Part shown: positions 37,705-48,455 of the stretch, piece after piece
Layout: every line of letters begins with the position of its first letter
Numbering within the stretch: position 1 is the first letter of the stretch
Assembly (NCBI RefSeq): GCF_018448885.1
Contig: NZ_RCWB01000007.1
Coordinates: 96,458 to 160,457 of the forward strand
DNA from: Photorhabdus caribbeanensis
GTDB taxonomy: Bacteria; Pseudomonadota; Gammaproteobacteria; Enterobacterales; Enterobacteriaceae
Direction of reading: 5' to 3'
DNA length: 64,000 nucleotides
Notes under the pieces: model-generated
Database searches by the model: none
What the model was told of the DNA's origin: nothing
The model's input: only the letters and a program-made list of their open reading frames with translations
Program-made: the position numbers and the translations under genes

Positions 37705-38971
37705 ATATCTTCCCTCTTTAAAGACATTTATTTATCCATAAGTTCAAAGCTTAGATATAAAAATTTTATTCAATTAAATACCTGTCAATAAAGCCCGGAA
37801 GTGATGTACTATCCCGGCGATGCAATTTAGAATCCCTGTCCATAAAAGTAATATTGAAATTAATTACGTAAAAAACAATTAGCATATATTTTTAATATAA
37901 ACGTGATAAAAATAACATAAAATAAATAAAAAATTGTTTTATATAACACAGCTATTTAAGACAAAAAATATCGCCAATTTTTATCAGTATTTTCTTTTAA
38001 AATTATCACCAAGTTAACCATCTATATAATAAAATTAAAAATTTTTATAAAATCATTATTAATAATTTTATAAAACAACTACTGAAAGAGTCACATAAAA
38101 TAAGTGAAATTATAATAAAAATTTATTTCAGAGTGATTAGATGCTATTAAAAAGCGATTAAAAACCACAAATAATATTAGAAATCAAAATTAAAAAAAAT
38201 AAATAAACAATAAAACCCAGTGAAATCAATAACAGCAATATGTATTACCAAATAACGAATACTTTATCTATTATGTAAGTTTTTTTAAACTAAATTATAT
38301 TTTATGTAAAAATAGAAATATCAATTTCGCATGATTTTATTTATTTAAAAGACAAGAAATTAGTATATAATTGAGGTACTAAGTTATTTACAAGCTATCA
38401 GCCTTTTAATTTATTCGATTAACAATTATATTTGGAATTGCATTTTATTTTTATCTTAAAAATATATATTTATATTATTACTTTGGTTTTATTTTATTAT
38501 TTGAAAATATTGTTTAATTATATATGTAAAACAAAATCAGATTATAATTATCTATTTATGATTTTTAGTCTATTTTATCTATCCTAAATAAGATTCCAAA
38601 ATAGCATCACATATTACACTATTCATAATTCCATATATAACAATGGGTTGAGGCAGGTCATGTGTGGCAAAATTATGAAACGTTATTGAGTTAAAAATAA
38701 GATTTATACAGTAGTTATTAAAATTAAGTTATTTTGTAAAAACATTCAATAAGAGTCATTAAAATTTTTGTAACTAATCTTTATTCAAATATATGGCAGA
38801 CAAAATCACCCCGATTTTATGAATTATCCCCAAAAATTGAGCAATTAAACACACGTTTATCAAGGTCTGAGTCCTGTATTTTACTGGACTCAGACTCTTT
38901 AATTTTTACTTGATTCAGTAATAAATGGAGACTTCAATTCTGCCAACAACTATTTATCACTCGCTAAATAG
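37705..38971. other. 1.27 kb very AT-rich non-coding region
   Basis: No open frame of useful length or recognisable family is present on either strand. The DNA is dominated by A and T with many poly-A and poly-T tracts. The only strong element is a plus-strand hairpin terminator at 38865-38907. The region separates the accessory zone from the conserved sseB-pepB-isc block. Confidence 0.6.
38865..38907 (+). terminator. Plus-strand terminator with no known gene upstream
   Basis: GTCTGAGTCC and GGACTCAGAC form a perfect ten-base stem, followed by TCTTTAATTTTT on the plus strand. The nearest coding DNA on that strand ends 1.1 kb earlier. It may end a small RNA (see findings). Confidence 0.7.
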
Positions 38972-39394
38972 TCACTTATTCATTACCGGAATGCTTCCAC
39001 GTAACCAACTGCCTAATTTACGCTGGTAAAATGGCTGCGTATGCTGAATCAAATAATGGCTGATGCCACTCTCTTTTTCATCAACTAAACAGAAGTCAAT
39101 CGGCTCTTCTTCCGATGTGTATTCACAAGCAATAGTGCCCGCTTCATGGATTAGTTGTTCAATTTCGTCTACGGCGCCACTTACTTCCAGTCCAATTAAT
39201 AAATTGGGGGTTTCATCCACATTTTTATCATGAGCTTGAATGATAAAAGCACGGCGAACAGGTTTACGTTGGCTAAATAAACTGACCAGAGCCTCAATGA
39301 GCTTCGCAGGATATTCTTCCGGTTGGCTAAGTGTTATTTTACTACCACTTGGAACATCAATCTCAACCGAAAATAATTCACTTAATGAACCCAT
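38972..39394 (-). CDS. sseB: SseB, C-terminal domain only
   Basis: A 140-residue protein matching only the C-terminal half of E. coli SseB (258 residues): VPSGSKITLSQPEEYPAKLIEALVSLFSQRKPVRRAF (key part SQRKPVRRAFIIQ), EEPIDFCLVDE and HTQPFYQRKLGSWLRG. The ATG at 39394 has TGGAGA upstream, and pepB ends only 35 bases before, so the N-terminal domain is truly missing. SseB overproduction raises serine sensitivity in E. coli; its molecular role is unclear. It probably lies in one transcript with pepB. Confidence 0.85.
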   Translation of the reverse strand: MGSLSELFSVEIDVPSGSKITLSQPEEYPAKLIEALVSLFSQRKPVRRAFIIQAHDKNVDETPNLLIGLEVSGAVDEIEQLIHEAGTIACEYTSEEEPIDFCLVDEKESGISHYLIQHTQPFYQRKLGSWLRGSIPVMNK

Positions 39395-39429
39395 AAAAAT
39401 CTCCAATCAGTTTTTTAGATAAAATAAAT

Positions 39430-40725
39430 TTATTTCGCCTTCGCCAACAACAAATTAGCAATCGAACGAACCCCATAACCTGTCGCACCAGCAGACCAAT
39501 GTTCTACTGCGGATTTACGATAAGTTGCCGAGCAATCAATGTGAATCCAACCTTTTTGGTATTCTTCCACAAAGTGAGACAAGAAAGCCGCCGCGGTACT
39601 GGCGCCCGCAGTATGCGATGGCGCAGCAACGTTGTTCAAGTCAGCAAAATTCGATGGCAGTTGGCTACGATGGAATTCAGCTAATGGTAAACGCCAGAAC
39701 AGTTCATTCTCGGATGCAGCCGCCGCCAACAGATCAGCCGCCAGTTTGTCATCAAAGCTGAATATAGAGTGGTAATCATTACCTACTGCCGTTTTCGCCG
39801 CACCGGTCAAGGTTGCCGCATCAATGATTAATTTCGCTTTTTCTTTGCTGGCATCAATTAAACCATCAGCCAGCACCAGACGACCTTCCGCATCCGTATT
39901 CATCACTTCAACAGATTTGCCATTACGGTAATGAATAACGTCACCCAGTTTAAAGGCGTTGCCACTGACCATGTTATCCGCTATGCAGAGGAACAGTTTA
40001 ACTCGCTGCTTCAAACCACGACTGATTGCCAGCGCCAATGCGCCTGCCAAGGTTGCGGCTCCACCCATATCCGATTTCATGGAATCCATAAAGGAAGATT
40101 GTTTCAGGCTGTAGCCGCCAGTATCAAATGTGATGCCTTTACCTACCAAACAGGCAAACACCGGCGCTTGCAGGTTGCCAGTTGGGTTGTAATCCAACGC
40201 CAATAGAATCGGATCGCGAGAAGAGCCACGGCCAACGGTGTGAATGCCAGCATAACCCTGTTCACGTAAATCTTCGCCTTTAATAATGCGATAACTGACT
40301 GATTCACCCGCCATACAACACATCAGGTCAATCGCACGCTTCGCCAATTGTTCCGGCCCAAGCTCTTCCGCTGACATGTTGATGGTGTCACGCACCCAAT
40401 CAATAATTTTAATTCTGCTTTCCAGTTCCTGTTTTTCAGCCGCAGGCAATTGAGGCCATTCGATAGAACGATTACCTTTCGGCGCGCGGAATCCTTGCCA
40501 GAAAGCCCAACTTTTCTCTAAATCCCAACCTTCACCCACCAGAGCCACATGACGAATTCCCTGACCGTCAATTTTACGCCCGGCACGCTGAATAGCACCT
40601 AATTTACCTTTACCAACCAGATGGATGGTTATCCCTTGCTCACTGGAACTAATCAGCGCTTTTTCACCCCAGCAAGCTGCTGCTGGTTCATAAGACAGTG
40701 TTATTGGCATGATTTGTTTAGTCAT
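39430..40725 (-). CDS. pepB: Peptidase B (M17 leucyl-aminopeptidase family)
   Basis: A 431-residue cytosolic aminopeptidase. The M17 signature [14 protein letters not shown], the metal- and substrate-binding [30 protein letters not shown] region (key KGITFDTGG) and [13 protein letters not shown] are all present. Length and order match E. coli PepB. It is separated from iscX by a terminator (40823-40848), so it is likely a unit of its own with sseB. Confidence 0.95.
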   Translation of the reverse strand: MTKQIMPITLSYEPAAACWGEKALISSSEQGITIHLVGKGKLGAIQRAGRKIDGQGIRHVALVGEGWDLEKSWAFWQGFRAPKGNRSIEWPQLPAAEKQELESRIKIIDWVRDTINMSAEELGPEQLAKRAIDLMCCMAGESVSYRIIKGEDLREQGYAGIHTVGRGSSRDPILLALDYNPTGNLQAPVFACLVGKGITFDTGGYSLKQSSFMDSMKSDMGGAATLAGALALAISRGLKQRVKLFLCIADNMVSGNAFKLGDVIHYRNGKSVEVMNTDAEGRLVLADGLIDASKEKAKLIIDAATLTGAAKTAVGNDYHSIFSFDDKLAADLLAAAASENELFWRLPLAEFHRSQLPSNFADLNNVAAPSHTAGASTAAAFLSHFVEEYQKGWIHIDCSATYRKSAVEHWSAGATGYGVRSIANLLLAKAK

Positions 40726-40822
40726 TCTTTTTTCACCTCTTATTATTACCGCTTGATGGCAGTGAGAAGCTTATTTAAGCTTCTATCGATATAATTCTTC
40801 GTCTGCCAGATATTCATCCTAT

Positions 40823-40848
40823 AAAAAAACCGGCCAAAGCCAGTTTTT
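40823..40848. terminator. Terminator after the isc operon
   Basis: AAAACCGGC and GCCAGTTTT pair around CAAA with A runs on one side and T runs on the other, so it can act in both directions. It lies 60 bases after the iscX stop and ends the isc transcript before pepB. Confidence 0.8.
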
Positions 40849-40907
40849 CATTGAAGAGCAGCCTACCTTAAAACGATAGTGGATAAATAACAAATTAATG
40901 CTATTTG

Positions 40908-41108
40908 TTATTCAAACTCATCCAACCAAACAAGCAGGATTGCTTCCAAAATCTTTTCATTGGATTTTTCAGGCGCATCATCAAAATCATCCAGCTCACA
41001 AATCCACTGGTGCATATCAGTAAAGCGAACCGTTTTTGGATCTACTTCAGGAAATTTGTCATATAGCGCTTCACCAATTTCACGGCTATTGGACCATTTC
41101 AGGCTCAT
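40908..41108 (-). CDS. iscX: Fe-S assembly accessory protein IscX
   Basis: A 66-residue acidic protein: [35 protein letters not shown] and a C-terminal LVWLDEFE, the pattern of IscX (YfhJ). IscX binds IscS and iron and tunes cluster assembly. It is the last gene of the isc operon, 18 bases after fdx. Confidence 0.95.
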   Translation of the reverse strand: MSLKWSNSREIGEALYDKFPEVDPKTVRFTDMHQWICELDDFDDAPEKSNEKILEAILLVWLDEFE

Positions 41109-41126
41109 TTATTTTTCTCCTGCCAA

Positions 41127-41462
41127 TCAGTGCTCACGGGCATGGTTAATGGTGTATTTTGGAATTTCTACCACCAAATCTTCGTCAGAGACTCTAGCTT
41201 GACAACTCAGACGACTTTCCGGCTCCAGCCCCCAAGCTTTATCCAGCATGTCATCTTCCAGTTCAGAGCTCTCTTCCAATGAATCGAAACCTTCACGAAC
41301 GATACAATGGCAAGTGGTGCAAGCACAGGATTTTTCACACGCATGCTCGATTTCAATCCCATTGCGCAATGCAACATTCAGAATAGATTCCCCTTCTTTG
41401 GCTTCCAGAACTGCACCATCAGGGCAAAGATCGTTATGAGGTAAAAATACAATTTTTGGCAT
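41127..41462 (-). CDS. fdx: ISC-type [2Fe-2S] ferredoxin Fdx
   Basis: A 111-residue ferredoxin. Cluster ligands are in [12 protein letters not shown] (C-x5-C-x2-C) and a fourth cysteine in RLSCQARV. It delivers electrons during cluster assembly on IscU. It follows hscA by two bases, so translation is probably coupled. Confidence 0.96.
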   Translation of the reverse strand: MPKIVFLPHNDLCPDGAVLEAKEGESILNVALRNGIEIEHACEKSCACTTCHCIVREGFDSLEESSELEDDMLDKAWGLEPESRLSCQARVSDEDLVVEIPKYTINHAREH

Positions 41463-41464
41463 AA

Positions 41465-43315
41465 TTAAATCTCGTCCACAGAATGGCCCGCCAACGCCCG
41501 ACGAATAGATGAATCCATCCGACGCGCAGCGAATTCCTGCGTTTGCTTATCCAGTTGTTTAATCGCGTTTTCAATAATTTCAGGATCATTGCCCTGAACG
41601 CTTGTTATAAGTATTTCCACGGCAGCATCAATTGCCGCCTGTTCTTGTTCATTTAGTAGGTCAGCATCTTTTTCTAACGCATTGGTGACACTTTCCAGTA
41701 CTCGCGCCGCTTCCACTTTTTGTTCTGCTAGTTTGCGCACACTGATATCTTCCTGAGCATTTGCCATCGAGTCTTTTATCATACGAGCGATTTCTTTATC
41801 AGATAAGCCATAGGAAGGCTTCACCTGAATAGAAGCTTCGACGCCTGTGGATTTCTCCAACGCACTAACACTCAACAAGCCATCAGCATCGACCTGGAAA
41901 GTAACCCGGATATGAGCCCCACCAGCGGGTAATGGAGGAATTCCACGTAGGGTAAAACGGGCCAGTGAACGGCAATCACTTACTAATTCCCTTTCCCCTT
42001 GCACCACATGAATACTCATTGCACTCTGGCCGTCTTTGAAGGTAGTGAATTCCTGCGCTTTGGCAACCGGAATGGTCGTGTTACGTGGGATGATCTTTTC
42101 AACCAAGCCCCCCATCGTTTCCAGCCCAAGTGAAAGCGGAATCACATCCAACAACAGCATGTCGCTATCTGGCTTGTTACCCACCAGAATATCCGCCTGA
42201 ATCGAAGCGCCCACAGCAACCACTTTATCAGGATCAATGGAAGTCAACGGTTCGCGGCCAAAAAACTCGCCAACCATGTGACGAACCAATGGTACACGGG
42301 TTGAACCACCCACCATAACCACCTGTAAAACCTCATCCGCAGAGACTTCTGCATCTTTCAATGCCCGACGACTTGCCAGTAAAGTCCGTTTTATCAATGG
42401 TGTTATCAGGGCTTCAAATTCGCAACGGGTGATTTTACCCTGCCAGCCGCCAATGTTTATTTCTGCAATATCAGCATCACTCAAGGCGATTTTTACCTGA
42501 GTAGCCATATCCAATAGCTGGCGTTGCAGACTATGGTCATTTCGATCGCCAATCCCCGCCTGTTCACGAATCCAATCAGCCAGTATTAAATCGAAATCAT
42601 CACCACCCAGTGCGGTGTCGCCCCCGGTTGCCAGCACCTCAAAGACACCTCGGCTTAACCGCAGAATAGAAACGTCAAAGGTACCACCGCCTAAATCATA
42701 AACCGCAATTACACCCTCTTGACCAGAATCCAGTCCGTAGGCAATCGCAGCGGCAGTAGGTTCATTAAGCAGACGCAGAACGTGCAACCCGGCTAAACGC
42801 GCCGCATCTTTTGTTCCCTGACGCTGTGCATCATCAAAGTAAGCAGGAACCGTGATCACAACACCATCAAGCTTACCATCCAGTGTTTCTTCTGCACGCT
42901 GCGCCAGCAATTTAAGAATTTCAGAAGAAACCTGAATAGGATCGACCAAACCCGTTGCGGTGTTGATTAACGGCAACCCGTTTTCACTCGCTTGAAATTG
43001 ATAAGGAAGATTTGGATAACGTTGCTGAATGTCAGCCAGAGAGCGTCCCATCATACGTTTTACTGAGCTGATGGTATTAGCCGGATCGCACGCAGCCTGT
43101 TGACGGGCCTGCCAACCAATTTCAGGCCCCTTTTCATGGTAGCGAACAACCGAAGGAAGCAGATAACGATCTTCACTATCCATCAATGTTTCTGCTTGCC
43201 CACTGCGAACAGTGGCAACTAATGAATGTGTCGTGCCTAAATCAATACCGGCAGCTAAACGACGTTGATGTGGTGAAGCGGATAACCCCGGCTCGCTAAT
43301 TTGTAATAAAGCCAT
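41465..43315 (-). CDS. hscA: Fe-S assembly Hsp70 chaperone HscA
   Basis: A 616-residue DnaK-type ATPase. Nucleotide-binding signatures are [28 protein letters not shown] and [14 protein letters not shown], followed by the substrate-binding domain with the linker [17 protein letters not shown]. With HscB it binds the LPPVK motif of IscU and promotes cluster transfer. It starts 11 bases after hscB in the isc operon. Confidence 0.97.
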   Translation of the reverse strand: MALLQISEPGLSASPHQRRLAAGIDLGTTHSLVATVRSGQAETLMDSEDRYLLPSVVRYHEKGPEIGWQARQQAACDPANTISSVKRMMGRSLADIQQRYPNLPYQFQASENGLPLINTATGLVDPIQVSSEILKLLAQRAEETLDGKLDGVVITVPAYFDDAQRQGTKDAARLAGLHVLRLLNEPTAAAIAYGLDSGQEGVIAVYDLGGGTFDVSILRLSRGVFEVLATGGDTALGGDDFDLILADWIREQAGIGDRNDHSLQRQLLDMATQVKIALSDADIAEINIGGWQGKITRCEFEALITPLIKRTLLASRRALKDAEVSADEVLQVVMVGGSTRVPLVRHMVGEFFGREPLTSIDPDKVVAVGASIQADILVGNKPDSDMLLLDVIPLSLGLETMGGLVEKIIPRNTTIPVAKAQEFTTFKDGQSAMSIHVVQGERELVSDCRSLARFTLRGIPPLPAGGAHIRVTFQVDADGLLSVSALEKSTGVEASIQVKPSYGLSDKEIARMIKDSMANAQEDISVRKLAEQKVEAARVLESVTNALEKDADLLNEQEQAAIDAAVEILITSVQGNDPEIIENAIKQLDKQTQEFAARRMDSSIRRALAGHSVDEI

Positions 43316-43326
43316 ATACGCCTTCC

Positions 43327-43848
43327 TTAAAAGTCGTCCAGTAAACGTTCTTCCAGTTGCTCAACCTGCTGTTGCAATTTATCCAGAAAACGCAATTTAC
43401 GCACCGTATCGGCTGCTTGTTCCCACTGCTGTTCATCCAATCGCTGCACCATTTGCTGACTGCGGGTTTTAATCATCCCATTCAGGCGAGCGGCAAAATC
43501 AGCCAATGCCGCTTCTGGACTAGCTTTGCCGGCAATACATTCCAACTCTTCCCGCAACATGAGCTGTTCCATCAGGAAAGCGTTGTCATTCATGGTGTGC
43601 TGTTCGTTGGCTAAATCAAAACCATGCAAAGAGAGCATATATTCAGCGCGTTTCAGTGGATGTTTAAGCGTTTGATAACCGTCATTGATAGTCGCGGCTT
43701 GCTGCAACGCCAGCGTTTTTTCACGCTCTGGCTGACTAGCAAAGCGATCAGGATGGAACTGACGCTGCAATTCTTGATAACAGCTTGCCAGTTGTTCTCG
43801 ATCAACAGCATAACGAGCCGGCAGCCCAAATAAAGTGAAATAGTCCAT
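43327..43848 (-). CDS. hscB: Co-chaperone HscB (J-type)
   Basis: A 173-residue protein with an N-terminal J domain ([16 protein letters not shown] in [12 protein letters not shown]) and a C-terminal three-helix IscU-binding domain. It recruits IscU to HscA and stimulates its ATPase. It lies between iscA and hscA as in other enterobacteria. Confidence 0.96.
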   Translation of the reverse strand: MDYFTLFGLPARYAVDREQLASCYQELQRQFHPDRFASQPEREKTLALQQAATINDGYQTLKHPLKRAEYMLSLHGFDLANEQHTMNDNAFLMEQLMLREELECIAGKASPEAALADFAARLNGMIKTRSQQMVQRLDEQQWEQAADTVRKLRFLDKLQQQVEQLEERLLDDF

Positions 43849-43885
43849 AATCTAAACTTACTCTGGATTTGGCCGAAAAACGGAA

Positions 43886-44209
43886 TTAAACGTTAAAACT
43901 CTCTCCACAACCACATTCACTGGAAACATTTGGGTTGTTGAATTTAAAGCCTTCGTTAAGGCCCTCTTTAACAAAATCCAGCTCTGTACCGTCGAGATAG
44001 ACCATGCTTTTGCCATCTACGATAACTTTGACGCCCTTATCTTCAAACACTGTGTCGTCTTCGTTAATCATATCGGCAAATTCAAGCAGATAAGCCATAC
44101 CTGAACAGCCTGATGTTCTGACGCCCAGACGCAAACCAACACCTTTTCCACGGTTACTCAGGAATGACGAAACACGTTGTGCAGCACTTTCTGTAAGGGA
44201 AATTGACAT
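43886..44209 (-). CDS. iscA: Fe-S assembly protein IscA
   Basis: A 107-residue A-type carrier. The three conserved cysteines are in [16 protein letters not shown] and the C-terminal [10 protein letters not shown]. It passes clusters to target proteins. Its gene is separated from iscU by about 225 bases that include an ERIC element, whereas in E. coli the gap is short. Confidence 0.96.
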   Translation of the reverse strand: MSISLTESAAQRVSSFLSNRGKGVGLRLGVRTSGCSGMAYLLEFADMINEDDTVFEDKGVKVIVDGKSMVYLDGTELDFVKEGLNEGFKFNNPNVSSECGCGESFNV

Positions 44210-44288
44210 ACAACAACCTCACTTTTTAAAACCAGCAAAGGCAGATACCGGATGGTATATAACAGCCAGTATCCACCAAATTTTTTGC

Positions 44289-44413
44289 TATACCCGTCAT
44301 CTTTCAAGTCGCCTCTTTGTTGGCCGCACTCACTCCCCCCGGTAACATAGTTATCTATGCTCCCGGATTCGCTCCCTTGCCGTCGCGATGCATCTTGAAA
44401 TCCATAGGGTATA
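44289..44413. repeat. ERIC (IRU) element between iscU and iscA
   Basis: About 125 bases, from TATACCCGTCATCTTTCAAG to TTGAAATCCATAGGGTATA, in reverse orientation to the copy at 19104 and with the same GGGAGCATAGATAAC-type core. It sits inside the isc transcription unit and would form a long hairpin in the mRNA. Confidence 0.92.
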
Positions 44414-44434
44414 TCTTGTTATTATCAAGGGCCG

Positions 44435-44821
44435 TTATCTGCCCTGGCGTTTACTTTTGTAATCCGCAATCGCTGCTTTAATCGCATCTTCTGCCAGAAT
44501 AGAACAGTGGATTTTCACTGGCGGCAGTTCTAATTCATCGGCAATTTCAGTATTTTTAATCGCTTCCGCCTGCTCCAGAGATTTGCCCTTCATCCATTCT
44601 GTGACTAAAGAGCTGGACGCAATCGCAGAACCGCAACCGTAAGTTTTGAAACGCGCATCTTCAATAATGCCTTCATTATTGACTTTGATTTGCAGTTTCA
44701 TCACGTCGCCACACGCAGGGGCGCCGACCATGCCGCTGCCAACCATTGGATCTTCACTATCGAAAGAACCGACGTTACGTGGATTTTCATAGTGATCAAT
44801 TACTTTTTCGCTGTAAGCCAT
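44435..44821 (-). CDS. iscU: Fe-S cluster scaffold IscU
   Basis: A 128-residue scaffold. Cluster-binding cysteines are in GAPACGDVMK, TYGCGSAIASSS and VKIHCSILAEDA, and the HscA-recognised LPPVK is present. Clusters are built on it from IscS sulfur and delivered by HscA/HscB. It follows iscS by 24 bases. Confidence 0.97.
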   Translation of the reverse strand: MAYSEKVIDHYENPRNVGSFDSEDPMVGSGMVGAPACGDVMKLQIKVNNEGIIEDARFKTYGCGSAIASSSLVTEWMKGKSLEQAEAIKNTEIADELELPPVKIHCSILAEDAIKAAIADYKSKRQGR

Positions 44822-44845
44822 GTTGTTACTCCTGAAACCGTCTGA

Positions 44846-46060
44846 TTAATGATGAGACCATTCGATACTGTTTAGATCCACACCTTGTTTAAACATTTCC
44901 CACAGTGGAGAAAGTTCACGCAGGCGGCCAATAGATTTGTGAATCAGTTCAATGGCGTAGTCGATCTCTTCTTCTGTTGTAAAGCGCCCTAAAGAGAAAC
45001 GGATAGAGCTGTGAGCCAGTTCGTCATTCATCCCCAACGCACGCAATACGTAGGAGGGCTCCAGACTGGCAGAAGTACATGCAGAACCCGAAGAAACCGC
45101 CAGATCTTTTAATGACATCATCAGTGATTCACCTTCAACATAGTTGAAGCTGACATTCAGAATATGCGGCGCGCCGTGCTCCAGATCTCCGTTAAGGAAG
45201 ACCTCTTCGATATCTTTAATACCCTGCCACAGACGCAACCGCAGGCCGCGCAGACGCTGAGATTCACTCTCCATTTCCTGCTTGGCAATACGGTAAGCTT
45301 CACCCATCCCCACAATTTGATGAACAGGCAAAGTACCAGAACGCATACCGCGTTCATGACCGCCGCCATGTTGCTGTGCTTCAATACGAATGCGTGGTTT
45401 ACGACGAACGTACAGCGCGCCAATCCCCATCGGGCCGTAAATTTTATGGGCGGAGAAAGACATCAAATCGACTTTCAATTTAGTTAAGTCAATTGGCAGC
45501 TTGCCCACGCTCTGGGTGGCATCAACATGGAAAATGATACCGCGGCTGCGACACATTTCACCGATGGCGGCAATATCCTGCACCACGCCAATTTCATTGT
45601 TAACATGCATGATAGAAATCAGAATGGTGTCATCACGCACCGCAGCTTCCAGATCGTTTAAATCAATCAACCCGTTGCTCTGAGGCGCCAGATAAGTGAC
45701 TTCAAACCCTTCACGTTCCAATTGACGGCAAGTATCCAGAACCGCTTTATGTTCGGTTTTACTGGTGATGATGTGCTTGCCCTTTTTCTGGTAAAAATTA
45801 GCCGCGCCTTTGATGGCAAGGTTGTCAGATTCCGTCGCGCCAGAAGTAAAAACAATTTCTCGCGGATCTGCGCCCACCAAATCAGCAATCTGATTACGGG
45901 CAATATCAACCGCTTCTTCAGCCTGCCAGCCAAAACGGTGTGAACGAGAAGCGGGATTACCAAATATCCCGTCCCTGGTCAGATAGTTCATCATCTTTTC
46001 AGCAACACGCGGATCAACCGGCGTTGTTGCTGAGTAATCTAAATAAATTGGTAATTTCAT
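44846..46060 (-). CDS. iscS: Cysteine desulfurase IscS
   Basis: A 404-residue PLP enzyme, the same length as in E. coli. The PLP lysine is in [15 protein letters not shown] and the persulfide cysteine in [16 protein letters not shown]. It supplies sulfur for Fe-S clusters, tRNA thiolation and other cofactors. It is the second gene of the isc operon, 49 bases after iscR. Confidence 0.98.
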   Translation of the reverse strand: MKLPIYLDYSATTPVDPRVAEKMMNYLTRDGIFGNPASRSHRFGWQAEEAVDIARNQIADLVGADPREIVFTSGATESDNLAIKGAANFYQKKGKHIITSKTEHKAVLDTCRQLEREGFEVTYLAPQSNGLIDLNDLEAAVRDDTILISIMHVNNEIGVVQDIAAIGEMCRSRGIIFHVDATQSVGKLPIDLTKLKVDLMSFSAHKIYGPMGIGALYVRRKPRIRIEAQQHGGGHERGMRSGTLPVHQIVGMGEAYRIAKQEMESESQRLRGLRLRLWQGIKDIEEVFLNGDLEHGAPHILNVSFNYVEGESLMMSLKDLAVSSGSACTSASLEPSYVLRALGMNDELAHSSIRFSLGRFTTEEEIDYAIELIHKSIGRLRELSPLWEMFKQGVDLNSIEWSHH

Positions 46061-46109
46061 TGCTCACATGCTCCCTACTTCTAATACTTCAATTCATCAC
46101 AAGTTCTGC

Positions 46110-46604
46110 TTATGGGCGCAGATTGACATTAATTGTTTCTTGTGCTCTACCGTGAGGTGCACGGCGTTTATCGTTATCCTGGCGACCAGCAACGTCCAAT
46201 ACTTCTTGGTTATTGACTAATTCTTCTAAACTGATACTGCTCAGGAAACCGGTAATACGATCACTTAAATCGCGCCATAAAGCATGAGTCAGGCAGCGAT
46301 CGCCGCCCTGACACCCTTCTCTACCCTGACAACGGGTAGCATCTACTGATTCATCAACTGCGAAAATCACTTCGGCAACAACAATTTCACTGGCATCTTT
46401 GCCCAACAAATAACCGCCACCTGGACCACGGACACTTGAAACCAGACCATTTTTGCGCAAGCGAGAAAATAACTGTTCAAGATAGGAGAGGGAAATACCC
46501 TGACGTTCAGAAATGTCGGCCAATGGTACCGGACCTTCTTGTGAGTGCAACGCCACATCAAGCATGGCAGTTACTGCATAACGCCCTTTAGATGTCAATC
46601 TCAT
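46110..46604 (-). CDS. iscR: Fe-S cluster regulator IscR (Rrf2 family)
   Basis: A 164-residue regulator with an Rrf2 winged helix ([20 protein letters not shown]) and the [2Fe-2S] ligands in [17 protein letters not shown] (three cysteines and one histidine). Holo-IscR represses its own operon. Two repeated IscR type 1-like sites lie directly upstream at 46649-46697. Confidence 0.97.
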   Translation of the reverse strand: MRLTSKGRYAVTAMLDVALHSQEGPVPLADISERQGISLSYLEQLFSRLRKNGLVSSVRGPGGGYLLGKDASEIVVAEVIFAVDESVDATRCQGREGCQGGDRCLTHALWRDLSDRITGFLSSISLEELVNNQEVLDVAGRQDNDKRRAPHGRAQETINVNLRP

Positions 46605-46648
46605 AAATGAATTACCCCGTGGTGAAATATGAGCGAAATTGTGTCATT

Positions 46649-46697
46649 CCTGAGTATTTTAGTCAACTATTTAACCTAGTAATTTACTCAACTATTT
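46649..46697. promoter_or_regulatory. Two IscR type 1-like sites at the isc promoter
   Basis: Read on the minus strand, AAATAGTTGAGTAAATTACT and AAATAGTTGACTAAAATACT are direct near-copies, each about 23 bases and 26 bases apart. Both fit the type 1 pattern (TAGTTGACT...AGT). The proximal copy also contains TTGACT, the likely -35. The distal site overlaps the last codons of trmJ. Confidence 0.75.
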
Positions 46698-47417
46698 CTT
46701 CGCCCATTTTTCAACGGAGGACAAGATACCACGCAGAATATTCAGTTCCTGCATCTCAGGCCGGGCACGGGTAAAAAGCCGCCTTAATCTATTCATTATC
46801 TGGCCTGGATGCGCTTTTCTGATAAAACCGGAATCATTTAATACACATTCAAGATGATGATAAAAACGTTCCATATCATCAGCTAATGGATATTCCACTT
46901 CATCAATTTTTTGCTCATTTTTATCCTGACGCGCTAAATAAGCCATACGGATTTCATAACTAACAAGCTGAACCGCCATCGCCAGATTTAATGAACTGTA
47001 TTCAGGATTAGTTGGGATATTCAGATGATAATGGCACTTCTGCAATTCTTCATTGGTCAGCCCTACCCGCTCACGGCCAAAAACAATAGCAACCGGCGCG
47101 TGCGCAGCCTCCTGAACACTGCGTTCACCACATTCACGCGGTTCGACCATCGGCCATGATAACGTTCTTGAACGGGCACTGGTGCCAATCACCAATCCAC
47201 AACCCACCAGCGCTTTATCCAAACTATCGACTATCGTCGCATTACCAATAACATCGCTGGCGCCAGCAGAAAGTGCAATCGCGTGAGAATCTGGCTGAAC
47301 CAAAGGATTTACTAAATAAAGATTGGTTAATCCCATTGTTTTCATTGCCCGGGCGGTTGACCCCATATTTCCGGTGTGGGAAGTTTCAACCAGGATAATG
47401 CGGATATTTTCTAACAT
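46692..47417 (-). CDS. trmJ: tRNA (cytidine/uridine-2'-O-)-methyltransferase TrmJ
   Basis: A 241-residue SPOUT methyltransferase. It has [25 protein letters not shown], the knot sequence [16 protein letters not shown] and [18 protein letters not shown] (key parts [19 protein letters not shown] and SLNLAMAV). It methylates position 32 of tRNAs. It lies between iscR and the divergent suhB, as in E. coli. Confidence 0.96.
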   Translation of the reverse strand: MLENIRIILVETSHTGNMGSTARAMKTMGLTNLYLVNPLVQPDSHAIALSAGASDVIGNATIVDSLDKALVGCGLVIGTSARSRTLSWPMVEPRECGERSVQEAAHAPVAIVFGRERVGLTNEELQKCHYHLNIPTNPEYSSLNLAMAVQLVSYEIRMAYLARQDKNEQKIDEVEYPLADDMERFYHHLECVLNDSGFIRKAHPGQIMNRLRRLFTRARPEMQELNILRGILSSVEKWAKK

Positions 47418-47550
47418 GACAACTTCTGAATAGTCTGGATAGTTATAAGAATCAAATATCTTAACACAGCATTAGTCATTTTTCCGAACTACTGCTATAC
47501 TATGCGCCGATTAATTACCCGTTCTTTAACATCCTGGTGGAAGATATCCC

Positions 47551-48354
47551 ATGCATCCGATGCTGACCATCGCCATACGCGCTGCGCGTAAAGCCGGCAA
47601 TCTAATTGCCAAAAATTATGAAACTCCCGATGCGGTTGAAGCTAGCCAAAAAGGCAGTAACGATTTTGTTACCAATGTTGATAAAGCCGCAGAAGCGCTC
47701 ATTATCGACGTTATTCGTAAATCTTATCCCAAACACTCGATTATTACCGAAGAGAGTGGCGAGCTGCTAGGCGAAGAAGCTGATATTCAATGGGTAATCG
47801 ATCCACTGGATGGCACGACTAACTTTATCAAACGCCTCCCTCACTTCGCCGTTTCTATTGCAGTACGCATTAAAGGCCGTACTGAAGTTGCGGTTGTTTA
47901 TGATCCAATGCGTAATGAGCTTTTCACCTCAACCCGCGGTCAAGGGGCTCAGTTGAATGGCTATCGTCTGCGTGGCACTAATGCCCGCGATCTGGATGGC
48001 ACTATTCTGGCAACAGGTTTCCCATTCAAAGCAAAACATCATTCCACTGTTTTTATTAATACTTTGGGTAAATTATTTGTTCGTTGCGCTGATTTCCGTC
48101 GTACAGGCTCCGCTGCACTGGATCTGGCTTATGTTGCGGCTGGTCGGGTGGATGGTTACTTTGAAATTGGCCTAAAACCGTGGGATTTTATGGGTGGCGA
48201 ACTGCTAGTTCGTGAATCTGGCGGTATCGTAACTGATTTCGTTGGCGGTCATAATTACATTCATTCCGGCAACATTGTTGCAGGTAATCCACGCGTTGTT
48301 AAAGATATCCTGGCAGAAATGCGTGATGAATTATCAGAAGCATTGAAACGTTAA
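47551..48354 (+). CDS. suhB: Inositol-1-monophosphatase / rRNA-processing factor SuhB
   Basis: A 267-residue member of the inositol monophosphatase family: metal-binding ITEESGE, IDPLDGTTNFIKRLPHFAVS (key DPLDGTTNF) and LKPWDFMGGELLVRESGG. In enterobacteria SuhB also works with NusA in rRNA antitermination. GGTGGAAG precedes the ATG. It is divergent from trmJ. Confidence 0.96.
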   Translation: MHPMLTIAIRAARKAGNLIAKNYETPDAVEASQKGSNDFVTNVDKAAEALIIDVIRKSYPKHSIITEESGELLGEEADIQWVIDPLDGTTNFIKRLPHFAVSIAVRIKGRTEVAVVYDPMRNELFTSTRGQGAQLNGYRLRGTNARDLDGTILATGFPFKAKHHSTVFINTLGKLFVRCADFRRTGSAALDLAYVAAGRVDGYFEIGLKPWDFMGGELLVRESGGIVTDFVGGHNYIHSGNIVAGNPRVVKDILAEMRDELSEALKR

Positions 48355-48394
48355 TTCACGCGAATTTTAAATAGAATTACAAGACGGTATTTTA

Positions 48395-48421
48395 GGTAGA
48401 CCGCAAAAAATGCGGTCTACC
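48395..48421. terminator. Hairpin between convergent suhB and treC
   Basis: GGTAGACCGCA and TGCGGTCTACC form an 11-base stem around five A residues. Neither side has a clean T run, so its strength as a terminator is unsure. Confidence 0.5.
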
Positions 48422-48455
48422 CTGCGATTCATTTAACCAACAACAAAGGCCATTG

